Origin: Cercospora beticola
Taxonomy: Eukaryota > Ascomycota > Dothideomycetes > Mycosphaerellales > Mycosphaerellaceae
Length of the DNA stretch: 64,000 nt
Direction of reading: 5' to 3'
Assembly: GCF_033473495.1 (NCBI RefSeq)
Contig: NC_088935.1
Coordinates: 496,001 to 560,000, forward strand
The position numbers and the translations under genes are program-made. This document shows, piece by piece, positions 1 through 11,931 of the stretch. The notes below the pieces were generated by a model, which saw nothing but the letters and a program-made list of their open reading frames with translations, was not told the DNA's origin and made no database searches. The number at the start of each line of letters is the position of its first letter. Position 1 is the first letter of the stretch.

Positions 1-563
1 GAGGGTGTCTTCAACGGTTCGATGAGTGAAGGGACCTGAGAGAGAGGAAGAGATGGAGTGGACACAGACGCGACTGCCGAATTTCAGCCGAAGCAGCAGC
101 AGTGCTCGGGAAAGCGCGTACGCGTCGTCGTCGGCATCAACAGCAACAACGATCTCGCAGTGACGTCTTGACACAACCGACAGGCTGGCGAAAGAGAGAC
201 ATTCGCACGATGAGGTCTCGAAGCATCCAATTCACAGGCCGAAGTGCCGAGACTGAGCGGCTCAAAGGCAATGCTTGATTCTTCTGGAGCATCATCGCAA
301 GATCGCGTGCCTGCAGTTCGGCTACGTCACGATGAAAGCAGCTCTCCCTTCGGCCCTCCGCGACGAACCAACCAAAGTCGCACAAGCCAGAAAGAACAAT
401 TCCCATCTCGCCCGTGTGTGAGGTAAGAAGAGAACCCTGTGAGGCCATCACAGTCAGCACGCAAGCTCGATGTGCCATCATCGTACTTCGTAGTACACAG
501 TAGTCTCCCAACATAGTTTCTACAAGAAGCGGCTCTTTTGTTCTTTTCCTCAAGTCTTTCCCA
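1..563. other. Upstream region, no gene seen
   Basis: Flank before the aldo-keto reductase gene. Open frames here are short and lack fungal splice logic or recognisable motifs. The last 100-150 bases are probably the promoter and 5' leader of the next gene. Confidence 0.4.
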
Positions 564-1730
564 ATGGCATCCAGACTTCTCGCAAACACAACAAATTCTC
601 TCCGAAGAGCTCAACAAGTTACATCTCATCTTAGCAAGACCGCATCGCAACAATTCAGAATGGCTTCGACTACTCAGCTGAAGCTCAATACGGGAGCTTC
701 CATTCCTGCCGTTGGTTTCGGAACTTGGCAGGATAAAGATGCGCAGGAAGATGCTGTGTACTTGGCTTTGAAGGCTGGGTATAGACATATTGATACTGCG
801 AGGATTTATGGTACGGAGCCTGCTGTGGCGAAGGGTATTAAGAAGTCTGGTGTTCCAAGAGAGGAGATTTTTATCACGACGAAGTTGTGGAATAACTCGC
901 ATAATCCGGAGAGTGTGGAGAAGGTGAGTCTTGATCATTATCACGACAATGTTGGGGAGATAAACTGCAGATTCGCTGACATGAACTGTCATTGCAGGCC
1001 CTCGATGCAAGCCTGAAAGATCTCGACACCGACTATGTAGACCTCTACCTCATGCACTGGCCTTCACGTAAGCCTCCCCACCATCACATCACCAGACTCC
1101 ACACTAACACGAGGAACCACAGCCTTCAAAGACGGCGACTCCATGTTCCCCAAAGAAAACGACAAAGTCCTCACCGGAGATGCCGACTACATCAACACCT
1201 ACGCCGCCATGGAAGCCCTCCAAAAGAAAGGCAAAACCCGGGCAATCGGAATCTCAAACTTCTCCCAATCCGAACTAACCCGTCTCCTCCAAAACTGCTC
1301 CATCGTCCCCGCAGCCCACCAATACGAATGCCACCCCTACCTTCAACAAACAGCCTTCTACTCCTTCCACAAGGAAAAAGGCATCCACGTCACACAATAC
1401 TCTCCCTTTGGAAACTCGAATGAAATTTACGATAGTGGGAAGAATATCGGGAAATTGATCGAGGATCCGGAGTTGGTGGAGATTGGAAAGAAGTATGGAG
1501 GTAAGAGTGGAGCGCAAGTTGCGTTGGCGTGGGGTGTTACGATGGGGAGGAGTGTTATACCGAAGAGTAAGACGGAGGCACGGATTAAACAGAATTTGGA
1601 GGGGGATTTTGTGTTGGAGAAAAGTGATTTGGAGAGGATTGAGAAGATTGATCGGAAGTTGAGGTTTAATGATCCAAGCAAAAACTTTGGGTGGGAGTTT
1701 TATGCGGATTTGGAGGGGAAGAAGAAGTGA
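564..1730 (+). CDS. Aldo-keto reductase, possibly mitochondrial
   Basis: Three exons: 564-923, 998-1067 and 1123-1730, giving about 345 residues. Introns are GTGAGT...GCAG and GTAAGC...ACAG, and the frame is kept across both. The family reduces aldehydes and ketones with NADPH. The expected catalytic tetrad is visible: Asp and Tyr in GYRHIDTARIYG, Lys in ITTKLW and His in DLYLMHWPS. The C-terminal half has GISNFSQSEL and IPKSKTEARIKQN, which match the NADPH-binding end of the TIM barrel. The first ATG adds about 32 residues rich in Arg, Ser and Gln with no acids (starting MASRLLANT), like a mitochondrial presequence. The internal ATG at 661 (MASTTQLKLN) would give the usual cytosolic length, so two start sites are possible. 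Substrate cannot be read from sequence. Third-position usage changes abruptly near 1420, from C/A-ending to G/T-ending codons. Confidence 0.9.
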
Positions 1731-3459
1731 AGGCGCTGATGCGAGGTTGATGACGAGGGAGATGGATATGGATGTTGCTGATGTTGTGATGTGAGTTGCA
1801 TGTGCGATAGAAGGGTTGTCGAAGCAGCAACATACGTTTCGACGAATAACAGTCCATCGCCCTTGGTCGTTGTATAACGATAGACGTTGATGCACATTGA
1901 TGGACATTTGATTCTCTCGCAACAAATCAATCACTTAGGAGGCATGCGCATTACTTTCCTCATCCTGTCTAGTTCTTGGCTACTAGTCTCCAGTCTCCAC
2001 TTTGCCACAGAACGCCTGGAGTCTACTCCGCAAAATCTCGTATCTCTCAAACAGCTTTTTGTATTTGCCGCATTTGGATAGACAGCAATGTAGTAGATAA
2101 GGTCACAGCTTTCTTTTTTCTACGAAGAGGCGTTTATAGGCGCTGTGAGCGTGAACTCTCGTCGTCGAGCACGGTGCTCGGTTTTGCCGTGGGGCCGTGT
2201 ACGGCACGTCTTTATCTCAACGGCGCCACTTCCGTGGACTTAGGTTAGGCTTGCCAATCAAAAATGATCGACGAGGAGGGATAATTTCACATGTGTTTGC
2301 TGCAGGTTGCTGGTTGGTTTCAGTGCGCCAAGTGATGCGTATGCGTATTCGTAAGGATTTTGCGAAGGTGTGGAAAAATGTGTAGATGAGGGTTGTGAGT
2401 GCTGGGAAATGGAAGCGATGATGAGGAGGAAAGACATGTTTGAGAGGGCTGTGAAGATGGTCACCGATGAGACCGACAGAACGGCACGGCAAGAGAGAGT
2501 GAAATATATTGCTTGTTGCAGAGTTGAAGGTAGCTCCGACACATAGCAGTTGCTGGCAGGTCTGCAGGCACGTGTTACAGTTGCGGATGTTGTGCAGCAG
2601 CCGCGCGCGTCTACTAGAGACGGAGAATTATGCTGGATTGCGATCATCGGTCAAGTTGAGGTTTGAAACAATTGTCAGCCAGTTCCTGGGTCGATGTTCG
2701 CGATGTCAAGACCGTTGAGACAGGTTTCAGAGCTTTCGACAGGACATGCTGGAGAGATCGAGAGCTTTGCATCGTAGTTCTGTTGACATTCGTGGCTGTT
2801 GCGAGGCGTCAAGTGTGCAGTGGTGTGCAATTGGTGGAGGTGAAGGGGTGGACGAGAGTAGCAAAGCGTATGTAGACCCCTTATCCGTTGGATGAGGTTA
2901 GGGTTCTGCACGAAAGCCGAGATGGGACTGATGCGGGCGGGTTCCTGGGCTAAATCCGTGATTGAGTTTGTGCCCCTGGCAGCTGGCGAGTGCTAAGTGG
3001 GGCGTGCAATTGTGCATGCACGCGCCGAAAGATTGACAGGCGGACGGTGGTGACAGCAAACCAGGTGGTGGGAGCTGGGTGTGGAGGGATGGGCGGTGGT
3101 GAGTGGTGAGGGAGGAATGCTGGCGGTATATGAGGGTGCAGCAGGAAAGGGCAATGCGCTGCCGTGATTTGCTCGGAGGAAGCGCTGGCTGCTGTCTGGA
3201 CGTCAGATTGCTGGAGGGCTCACAAGCATCGCACTGATTGCGCACTGCTCCCTCCATCTCCCGCGGCGCCACAGCGCGCAGTCTGCTTGGCCACCAGCGC
3301 AACGGGCCATGCCCGAAACAGCGTCGCCGCATCTGCTGGGTGAGCGTTGGCGCTTGCGATTGGCGCCTTGCATGCACGCTTTGGGAAACGTCGAGGCCGA
3401 CGGTCCAAGTCACACAATTTAGACACGCTCCCTCTAGCGGTCGAGAGCGGACGCCCTCG
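1731..3459. other. Intergenic, nothing convincing
   Basis: 3' flank of the reductase and a long 5' region for the coiled-coil gene. Several small open frames overlap on both strands, but none has coding-like third positions or a motif I recognise. G-rich stretches dominate 2600-3200. Confidence 0.4.
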
Positions 3460-6400
3460 ATGGTGATCATGGACCACTACGCAGACCACGCCTCCGCTAC
3501 GAGGCCTAGCATCACCACCACCTCTACGCCGCGCATCCTCCACCCTCCTGCTGTCACGGCTGCTCCTCCTGCTGCTCACGACCTCGACAACCTCCATACC
3601 ACCTCCGCTCACGCCCCCTTCGAGCGCGACTCCCTCCTCCACTACTCCTCCAGCAACTACGACTCCAGCGGCGCCGCCTCGCCCGCCGTCACCGTCGCCC
3701 ACGCGACAGAAGCTCCGCCAGCTACAGGCCTCGCCGCGCGCAAGAAGACTTCTCTCGCGGCCATCAACGCGCCTTCCTTCTCCGCATTCCGCTCACAAGT
3801 CCCGAGCACTGTCCGTCCGAACGGTCATCTCGCAGCATTCCAGCAAGCCAAGTCGCCTCGTGCCGCTTCGTTTTCCATAGCCGAGAAGGCATCCCCGCGG
3901 CTTGCCGACCCGCATTGGAGGCCATACTCGCTGGACAGTCCACTGCCAGTGCAGACAACACCACACGCCCACCGGCGGCAGAGCAGTGAGGTCGCAGGAC
4001 CCCTGTTCGGCCACGAGGCAGTCCACGCGCGCGACGACCTTGACAGGTATGGAGCTCAGACGCGTGTGAGACAGCCGTTGGTGACAGTCAAAAGCTGACA
4101 GTTGACAGGTCGTCGTACACAATCCCCGCTGGGTACTCGACCCACGACCGCAGTGCGTCAATAGACTCGCACATAGCCAGCACTGTACCCTCTTCGGCGT
4201 ACAGTAGCCCACGGCCCTCCAGTCCCCCCTTTCACGCGAAGCATGATAACACGATTTCCCACGCACATAAGCATTCAATTGCCAGTATTGATAGTAACGA
4301 ACAACAATTTTCCGATTCGGGAGCAAGCAGGCGATCATCCATGCTTTCACTAAGCAAAGCACCCACAATGACTCTGCAAATGGACGGCGTACAGAGGAGG
4401 CTGACAGATGAGGAGCTTGAAGCCTATTCGCAAGGCTCGGCTGGGTCTATAAAGCGACCCAAATCACCCACAGGCGCGGGAGGCCTGGGGAGATTCTTTG
4501 GGTGGAATGGATCAGGAGGGACTGAAGGCACGTCGTCTCCCACCACTACATTCTCAGATCGGTCCCTTTCCCCTATACCATCTCCCGGCGTGGCTAAAAC
4601 CTTGCCCATCGAGATGGCGGGGGAACGAGTATACGCTCGGCTGACTCCGCCAGGCCTGGACGTGCACAAAGCGAATGCCTCGTACTTCCACAATCCGGAC
4701 ACTCCTTTGCTGCTGGGTGACAGTGCTTCGAATGCCCATGTCCGCGAACTGGAACGAGAGCTGAAGCACATCAGCGAGGAGCTCGCGAATTCGATACGAC
4801 GGGAGATGGAATTGGAGGATGAGCTCGATCACGTACGGGCTGAGATGCCCATCATTCCACAATCCGAGATCGGAGGACGACGAAGTAGCGACTACTTCTC
4901 AGACAGTGGTGCTAGCTCGACAAAATTCCCAATCACCGACGTCGATGCGAGGCTCGAGCAATTGGACAAGAAGGTCCGCAGGGTTGAGCAAGAGAAGGCA
5001 AACATCAAATTGGAGATGGCTTCGAAACTGCAGATCGAGCTGAATAGGAGACGAGACTTGGAAGAATTGGTCAGGGATCTGGAAGATCAATTGGACAAGA
5101 AAGAGAATCAGCAGGACCTGGTCGTTAAGGTGAACGAGCTGGAAAGTACCCTTGACGAGACTAGGAGGCGTTTGGGGCAAGAGAAGATGACCAAGGAGAA
5201 CTTTGAAGATCTCTACAGTGCCACTATGGAGGAGCTGAAGAGGTTCCGCAACGAGGCGGAGAACCTGCGAAACGAGGTGGTTCCATCACTGAAGTCCCGC
5301 CTGGAGGGTCTCGAGGCAGAGGCTGCAGACAACCAGGCCGTCGTTTACGAGAACTCGCGCTTGCAACAGGAACTTGCTCACCTGAAGGGCGACAGCCGTC
5401 ACTCTCGATTCAACAGCATCGCCGAGGAAGGAGTGGCGAATGCTGGCCGTATGAGCATGCACCGATCTGGTTCGCTAGCAAGGAATGGCAGTCTGCGTCG
5501 TGTCGGATCGATCAAGAATGACCGTGCTGGTGCCACTCGAGAACGCGCTGGATCTCTTGACGGCGACAAAGACACGATCGATCAGAGAGACGCCCTCCAC
5601 AAGGCTCTGCAGCTTCTCATCAAGCGTTACGACAGACAACAAAAGGAGCACGAGCGCGCCATGAAGAAGATCGTTGCCGCGAAAGACAAGGCTGAGAGCT
5701 CCACGCCAAGGCGAGCGGTGTACGCAAAAGAGGTTTCCTTCCTGAAGGCCGAAGTCTCAACCCTTCGGAAACGTACTGAAGATGCTCTTGAGCAGAAATG
5801 GCAGTACGAGAAGAATCTGGGTGGACTGAAGATGGACCTGGATCGTGCCGAACAGGAGACTCGCGGCCTTCGAAACATGCTGTCAGATCGGGACGACCTT
5901 GGACCCTCCAGTCCTTCAGGAGGCCCTGAAGATGACAGTCAGCTCAAGTTGACCATCTCGCGCGCGGAAAATGAACGAGATCATGCCAAGCAGGTTGCTA
6001 ATGACTACCGCGAGAGGGCGAAGGGAGCGGATCCCGAGGCTGCGAAAGAACTGATGGCCTCAGCTGCTCGAATGGACGAGCTTGCTGTGGCACTCGAGGC
6101 ACAAGTTCAAGCCAACACCAAGCTGCGCGAGCGACTCGCAGCGGCCATTGCGAAGGGTGAGAAGGAACAGAAACTGTCCACGAAAAGGATAGAAGAGATG
6201 CAGAAACGTCTCGCTGGCATGGAAGACAGCGTCCTTGCAGCGCAACAGCACTCCGAGACCACGCTCGCCAACCACGATGCCCAAGTCAAGCGCATCGACG
6301 AAGCCGATACCCCAGCCCTCTCACGTCTCACCATCACCATTCCTGATTCGAGCAAACTTTCGCCCGTTTCTCCTCTCCTGCGGGTCAGCCCCAAACTGGG

Positions 6401-6653
6401 AAGCAAGAAACTCAGCGACACTTCTCTACTCGAAATGAGCCGCACCCAACTGCTTGAGCGCAAGGTGCGAGAATTGGAAGGCTTGTTGCGTGAAGCGGAA
6501 GAGGATGTGCAGCACGTTGTCGAAAGGGTCAACTCCAGCCAGATGGAAGTTGCGGAGCTACAGACTGAGCGTGACGCTGCCTTTACGCAAATGCGCAAGT
6601 TGCAGGCGCAGATTGTGGAAGAGAGGGAGAGGGCTGAGAAGTTTACGAAGTGA
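3460..6653 (+). CDS. Large coiled-coil protein, fungal-conserved type
   Basis: Two exons, 3460-4046 and 4109-6653, joined by a 62-nt intron (GTATGG...ACAG), for about 1043 residues. The start is the first ATG of the frame after an upstream region that reads poorly; an ATG nine bases later (MDHYADH) is equally possible. The first ~270 residues are Ser/Thr/Pro/Ala-rich and look disordered. From about residue 405 the protein is almost continuous heptad coiled coil, e.g. RELERELKHISEEL, DLEELVRDLEDQLDKK and VRELEGLLREAEEDV. The coil is broken near the middle by a Ser/Arg-rich segment (SGSLARNGSLRRVGS) that looks like a kinase target. I do not recognise a named domain. It resembles filamentous-fungal proteins annotated loosely as M-protein-repeat or myosin-like; a cytoskeletal or polarity scaffold role is only a guess. 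The final AAG-TGAGCT could also be read as a splice donor, so the C-terminus may extend. Confidence 0.85.
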
Positions 6654-7710
6654 GCTTGACCTTTCCGCTCGCTAATACGTGGAACTCTTCTGGACTCATG
6701 AAGCACTGATGATCGAAACAAATATTGGACACTACTCACCTGCATTTCTGGATTTTGGGGCCTCGATCGAGGCTATTGTACGCTTCTTTGCCCTGGCTTT
6801 TACTATGATACACATATCTCAATGGCGTCACATGCGGCGAAGAATCGCATTGGATTGCGATTCGACTGGATTATCTTTGGAGCAACTACTATTACTTACG
6901 ACCGGACTGGAAATGGACTTCGTCCGGGTCGTTGGTGTGGCATCTTTGGGCATCTTATCGGGGTTGGGGCATATGACACCATAGATGGGGATATGGCGAT
7001 CACTACTACTTACTATTACCGCTTACTACTTAGAGATACCAACAATTTAGAGGAAAGAGAAAGAGATTCGAGGGGAAGAAAAGAGAAGAGGAAGGACAAA
7101 GCGAGAAACTATTAATGCGCCATGTCTGTGTATGCGTGGTCGCGCGCATGCAAGGGAGATGGAAGATGTATAGATATATCATGTCGAAATACATGTATGT
7201 GTATCATGTGTGATACTTGCATACTTCATCTTCTCTTCTCAAGTTTATCTTAAGAATTCGTATTGTTCTTGAGATACTGTATTGGTAGACAGACATCGGG
7301 AATTGCGTGGCATGGTCGAAATGCTGTAGTTGTGAGTCCTTCGTCCTGCAGCGCGAGGATGTGAGAAAGTCCAACTTTTTGGCTTCTGGAATGAAATTCA
7401 ATTCACTATCTAACTTTTATAGAGGATAAAGTAGTTATGGCATGACGTGGTCATGGTTTTGAATATGAAGTGGGAATCGAAATGTGGAGAAGTAATATCG
7501 AAGGAAAGACGTAGACTGTTGTATACTACGTGTTTGAGTTGAAGCAGAAGAGGCGAAATAACAAGTTACAAGAAATTTAAGATCCCAATGGAATCCTTGA
7601 TCTGGAAGCAGAAGTTCAGAAGAACGAATACCGCCGTTTCTTTCGCGTTGCTGTCGTACATGGTTAGCTTTACTTTCTCTAGAGAGAGAGGGAATGGGGA
7701 GTCCGGTGGT
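6654..7710. other. Convergent intergenic region
   Basis: Lies between the 3' ends of two convergent genes. It holds AT-rich low-complexity stretches, e.g. repeated TACTACT around 7010-7030 and TATA/TGTATG around 7150-7210. No gene seen. Confidence 0.4.
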
Positions 7711-8667
7711 CTAGATGGACGTACTTCTATCGACCAGATCCTGCAGGTCGTATATCCCGCCTCTGTGTCTGCGGTGCTTTTTGCGACCGCGATGGTGACT
7801 GTGGAGCGGGATTTCGTATATGATGTCGTTGTCTTTCTCTTCGGTTACGACGATGGTCTCGGAGTCCAGGTGTTTGTGCTTGTTTTTGTGCCCGAGATGG
7901 ATGTGGTCATGCTGGGGATGGAGGTGGGTGTGCCTTTCGATAACAGTCGGTAAGCTGTGGTGAGTTGCGTCGCTTGCTACCGTGGAGGCATCGAAAGGAG
8001 TGACTTCGACAATGCGTGGTTCTTCGGTCTTGGCTCGTTCCGTGCGCATTTTGATCGGCAGTGTGTGGTAGAGTGAGGAGTGCGAGTGTTGCACGTTGCT
8101 TGCTGGAGCGGATCGCGTGGGAGAGCGTGGAGGGCTATTCAGACTTGGAGGCTCGAATTTGGGTGGAAAGGGCCACCATCTGTGATCACGCCAGAGGATG
8201 CGGCGAGCTTGCATGTCGTATTGATACCAGTCTTTTCGGCGTGAATCCCAGAACAAGATCTCGCCGGTTTGGTAGACTCGGTGCTCTGGATAGGTGCTTG
8301 CGAAGGTCAATCGCTGCACGCCGTCCGGGCGGAAGTGTTCTCGTTTTACAGAATCATAGTGGATGCGTCCAAGCCTTGCGTATACATAGCAGGTCGTCTC
8401 GGGCTCATAGCAGAAGTAGTCCCTATTGACTGGATCCCACACGAATGGTAGAGGGGCAGTTCCAGGGCAGTGTTTGACGAAAGGGATTGAGAGTGAAATC
8501 GGGTTTGGCGAAGGCAGATCATACCATGGACTGAGTTGGCGTGCGATCCCTGGCGTGGATGGTGCTTTTGCCGTGAATTGCAGTGCTGGAGTCTTTCCTT
8601 CCGGCCATTCGTGATATCTGAATTGTGGTATAGCCGCTCGAGTCATGGCCGCGCTCATCGCGCTCAT
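7711..8667 (-). CDS. Hypothetical protein, His-rich C-terminal half
   Basis: Single uninterrupted frame of 318 residues starting MSAMSAAMTRAA at 8667. The middle (about residues 70-170) is rich in aromatic residues and looks folded: FVWDPVNRDYFCYEPET, YYV-type strands, then FWDSRRKDWYQYDMQAR and WRDHRWWPFPPKF. The repeated Trp/Tyr/Asp pattern suggests a small beta-domain, but I cannot assign a family. The C-terminal third is low complexity with many His and Lys (HTHLHPQHDHIHLGHKNKHK, later HHRGRKKHRRHRGG), possibly metal- or nucleic-acid-binding. No signal peptide or membrane segment is visible. Coding character is supported by consistent codon use and absence of stops, not by a recognised domain. 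Confidence 0.65.
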   Translation of the reverse strand: MSAMSAAMTRAAIPQFRYHEWPEGKTPALQFTAKAPSTPGIARQLSPWYDLPSPNPISLSIPFVKHCPGTAPLPFVWDPVNRDYFCYEPETTCYVYARLGRIHYDSVKREHFRPDGVQRLTFASTYPEHRVYQTGEILFWDSRRKDWYQYDMQARRILWRDHRWWPFPPKFEPPSLNSPPRSPTRSAPASNVQHSHSSLYHTLPIKMRTERAKTEEPRIVEVTPFDASTVASDATHHSLPTVIERHTHLHPQHDHIHLGHKNKHKHLDSETIVVTEEKDNDIIYEIPLHSHHRGRKKHRRHRGGIYDLQDLVDRSTSI

Positions 8668-9528
8668 TTGGACATCGCGAAGGAACAGTGCGAGCTAGCA
8701 ACGCAGAGGGCGCGACGGATCGCTTAGTACTTACAGTAGATTGCGCATTCCAACAGAGAAGCTTCGCGTGGTTGGTCACAAGGCAGCGGTCAAGACCAGC
8801 AATACTTGGTGAGAAGACCAAGCCACGCACCCACGCAGACGGCCGTTGGTCGCCAGCTGACTGCGATGAGCGATGACAGACAGAGTTGCATATCACACCA
8901 TGTCCTGGCAGCGCGCCTCTCATAGGTCGATGGCGCCTCGCAGCCCAACCAGACGACAGCCATCATGCACCACCGCTGCGGGTGAACTGGTCGATCGATC
9001 ATGTTCTTCAGGACGAAGAACCATATTCGGCCGGAGCAGAGAGGCCACATGAACCGGTATTGCAGATGTCGTGCATAGTGCATATGTCGACAGCGACCTA
9101 GTGGATTGGCTGGAGCAAGACAGATTGCCATGTGCCCGCTGAGAGGGCTGCTCACGCAGGAGCCGGAGCTTGGAAGGGCGGTCGATTGCGTACGTCCTCG
9201 CGCCGCTCCAGCCGACCCAGAGTCTCTAGCGATCCAGCAGATAGGCGTAAGCGATGAGCAGGCACGTCCAAAGCACAGATTCGCTTGCGAGAGGTGATGT
9301 TGCGAGTGGTCGGCGTTTGGGTGGGTAGGACAGCATGGACAGCCTGACCGTTGCCAAGGCTCCAGCGGACGCGACTGCAGCGGAGAAACTTTGAAGCTCC
9401 CGCGCTTGACAGGTGCTGCTGCTTCGACACCACCTCCGCCATCGCCCGCACCCATCAGCCATTGACACCACCTCGATGCGGACGCACTGACGAGGCCTGG
9501 ATCACGAGTCTCGCGCATTACCGGCACG
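8668..9528. other. Divergent promoter region
   Basis: Shared upstream region of the minus-strand hypothetical gene and PRP40. No ORF with coding character. It probably holds both promoters and 5' leaders. Confidence 0.4.
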
Positions 9529-11931
9529 ATGAGCGATTGGGCGGCGGCGCAGGCTGCCGATGGCCGCACGTACTACTACAACAAAATTACCAAGGAAACT
9601 CGATGGGATCCGCCGCCGAATGTCGAGGTCGCACCTCCTTCCAAAGGCCCAGCTCCCACAGGGCCAGCTGGCAGTGCTGCGGATTGGGCTGAAGCAAAGG
9701 CGGCCGATGGGAAGACGTATTACTACAACAAAGTAACCAAAGAGACCAGCTGGACTCTTCCTGAAGCTGTGCGCAGGCAGCAGGAACAGCAGCAGCAAAA
9801 CGGACGTCCGGACTTCGTGGCTGGCGGTGGAGGTGGATACGGCGGACGCGACGACTACCACGGAGGGCGCGGTAGGCGCGATGACCGCGACCACGGCCTG
9901 CCACAGAAGCCCTCGTTCGACCGAGGCGGCGATCGCGGCGACCGGGGCGGAAACCCATGGGAGGCACGTCGAGAGCAGGTTGGGTATGGCGGTCCAATGC
10001 CCGTCAAGACGGATGAGCCAGAGTATAGCACGGCCGAGGCTGCTGAGGAGGCTTTCTTCAAGCTGCTAAAACGCAACAATATCACGCCTGACACTGAATG
10101 GCAGGATGCACTACGCCTCGTCATTCGCGATCGCGAGTACCGCGCTATCAAGGACCCGAAGGAACGCAAGAATGCCTTCGAGAAGTACTGCACCGAGATG
10201 CGTGCAGAGCAAAAGAGCAAGGAAAAGGAGCGCAAGGAGAGGGCGCGCGAAGACTTCCGCCGCATGCTTTCCACGCACGACAACATCGAGCACTACACAC
10301 GCTGGAAGACAGCTCGACCCACCATCGAGCACGAATCGGCGTTCAAGAGTGTTGGTGATGAGGACGAACGTCGCAACATCTTTGATGAATACGTGCTTGA
10401 GCTTAAGAAGCAGCACGTAGAGAATGAGGCGAAGCGGCGTAAGGACGCCATGAATGAGCTACAGAAGACTCTTGAAGTGCTGATACTGGACCCAAACACA
10501 ACGTGGACGGACGCAGAAGAGAAGATCGACAATAACGAGCGATTCGTTACGAATGAAACGCTGAAAGGCGTACACAAGCTCGACATCTTCCTCGCTTTCG
10601 AGAACCACATGAAGGCGCTCGAACGATCTGCCAACGAGGCGACGCAGAAGGAGAAGCAGTTGAAGAAGCGAAAGCAGCGACAGGCTCGCGATGCCTACAA
10701 ACAGCTTCTCAGCGAGAAATTGCAAGAAGGCCAGATCAAGGCAGGTTCGAAGTGGTCAGACTTCTTCCCCTTGATCAAAGATGATGAGCGCTTCCTCAAC
10801 TATCTCACAGTTCCCGTTCCTCCATACCCGGGTGCCACAGCTTCGAACGCCCGAGAGCTCTTTTGGGATATGGTTGAAGATGAGGAACGCAAGCTACGCT
10901 CAAAGCGGAACGATGCACTGGACGTCCTTGAAGAGCAACGCTTCGAGGTAACTCTTGAGACGTCACTAAACGAATTCACAGAGATCATGCACTCACACCC
11001 AAAGACGGCAAATCTGAACCAGGACGAAGTGAGCATGATCTTCGACAGGATTCTGCAAAAGGTCAAGCGCCGTGAAGAGGAAAAGCAGATCGGCGCCGAG
11101 CGACAACAGAAGGCCATTGTCGACAGCGTTCGCACGGCAATGAAGAAGGTTCATCCTCCGATTCGTTTGGACGACAGCTACGAGGATGTAGTTGCTAGGC
11201 TGTCAGGCATTCGCGACTGGGACACAGCTGAGGATGAAATTCGACGACGGGCATATGATAAGTACATGGCCCGTCTCAGAGAGAAGGACGATGACCGCCG
11301 TCGCGACCGCGAGAGAGACCGTAGCAGAGATTACCGCAACGGATCTCGTCGAGACGATCGAGATGACCGCAGAGATCGCGATCGCCGACATCGCACCCGC
11401 ACACCAGAGATTGATGCTTACGAGGCCGACAGACGCAAAGCTCAAGCTGATCGCGAGAGACAGTACAGGAAAGCGTCCTTTGGCCTCACGCCACCACCAC
11501 GTGGTGTCGATCGCTACGACGAGCGCGACCGTCGCGATGATCGACGCGACGATCGAAGACGGCCAACGAGAGATGACCTGTACGAAAGCGAGCGCCGTGC
11601 TCGCGAAGCTGAGCGTGAGAGGAATTACATGTCTCGTGCTGATCCTCGCGACAAGGGTAAAACTCTTGATTATGGCGACGACGACGTGGTCGGTAGCCGG
11701 CCACCGAGTGTGAGGAAGAGACGCGAGAGCGATGCCAGCATGGCGAGTCGACGCGACAACAAGGTTAGTACTCACATCGATACTGTTTTGAACATTTACT
11801 GAAAATGACTGCAGCGACCACGCCGCGAAGGCGGACGAACCCGTTCTCCTGAGCCCGATACCAGCTTGCTGAAAGAAGAGCCTCCTGCCCTTCAAAGTGG
11901 CTCGGAGGAAGGTGAGATTGAAGAGATCTAG
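9529..11931 (+). CDS. PRP40: Pre-mRNA processing factor Prp40
   Basis: Two exons, 9529-11763 and 11815-11931, with a 51-nt intron (GTTAGT...GCAG), for 783 residues. Prp40 is a U1 snRNP component that bridges the 5' splice site to branch-point proteins early in spliceosome assembly. Two N-terminal WW domains are clear: WAAAQAADGRTYYYNKITKE followed by RWDPP, and WAEAKAADGKTYYYNKVTKE followed by SWTLP. After a Gly/Arg-rich linker come several FF-type helical modules, starting at EAFFKLLKRNNITPDTEW and repeating about every 65-70 residues (DFRRMLSTHDNIEHYTRW, AYKQLLSEKLQEGQIKAGSK). The last ~200 residues are an Arg/Asp/Glu-rich RD-type tail, as in filamentous-fungal orthologues. The short second exon ends EEGEIEEI. 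Domain order makes the assignment secure. Confidence 0.95.

Noticed and set aside
2898..3702. Minus-strand open frames overlapping the start of the coiled-coil gene
   Set aside because: They mirror the codons of the plus-strand gene and its GC-rich leader; no independent motif.
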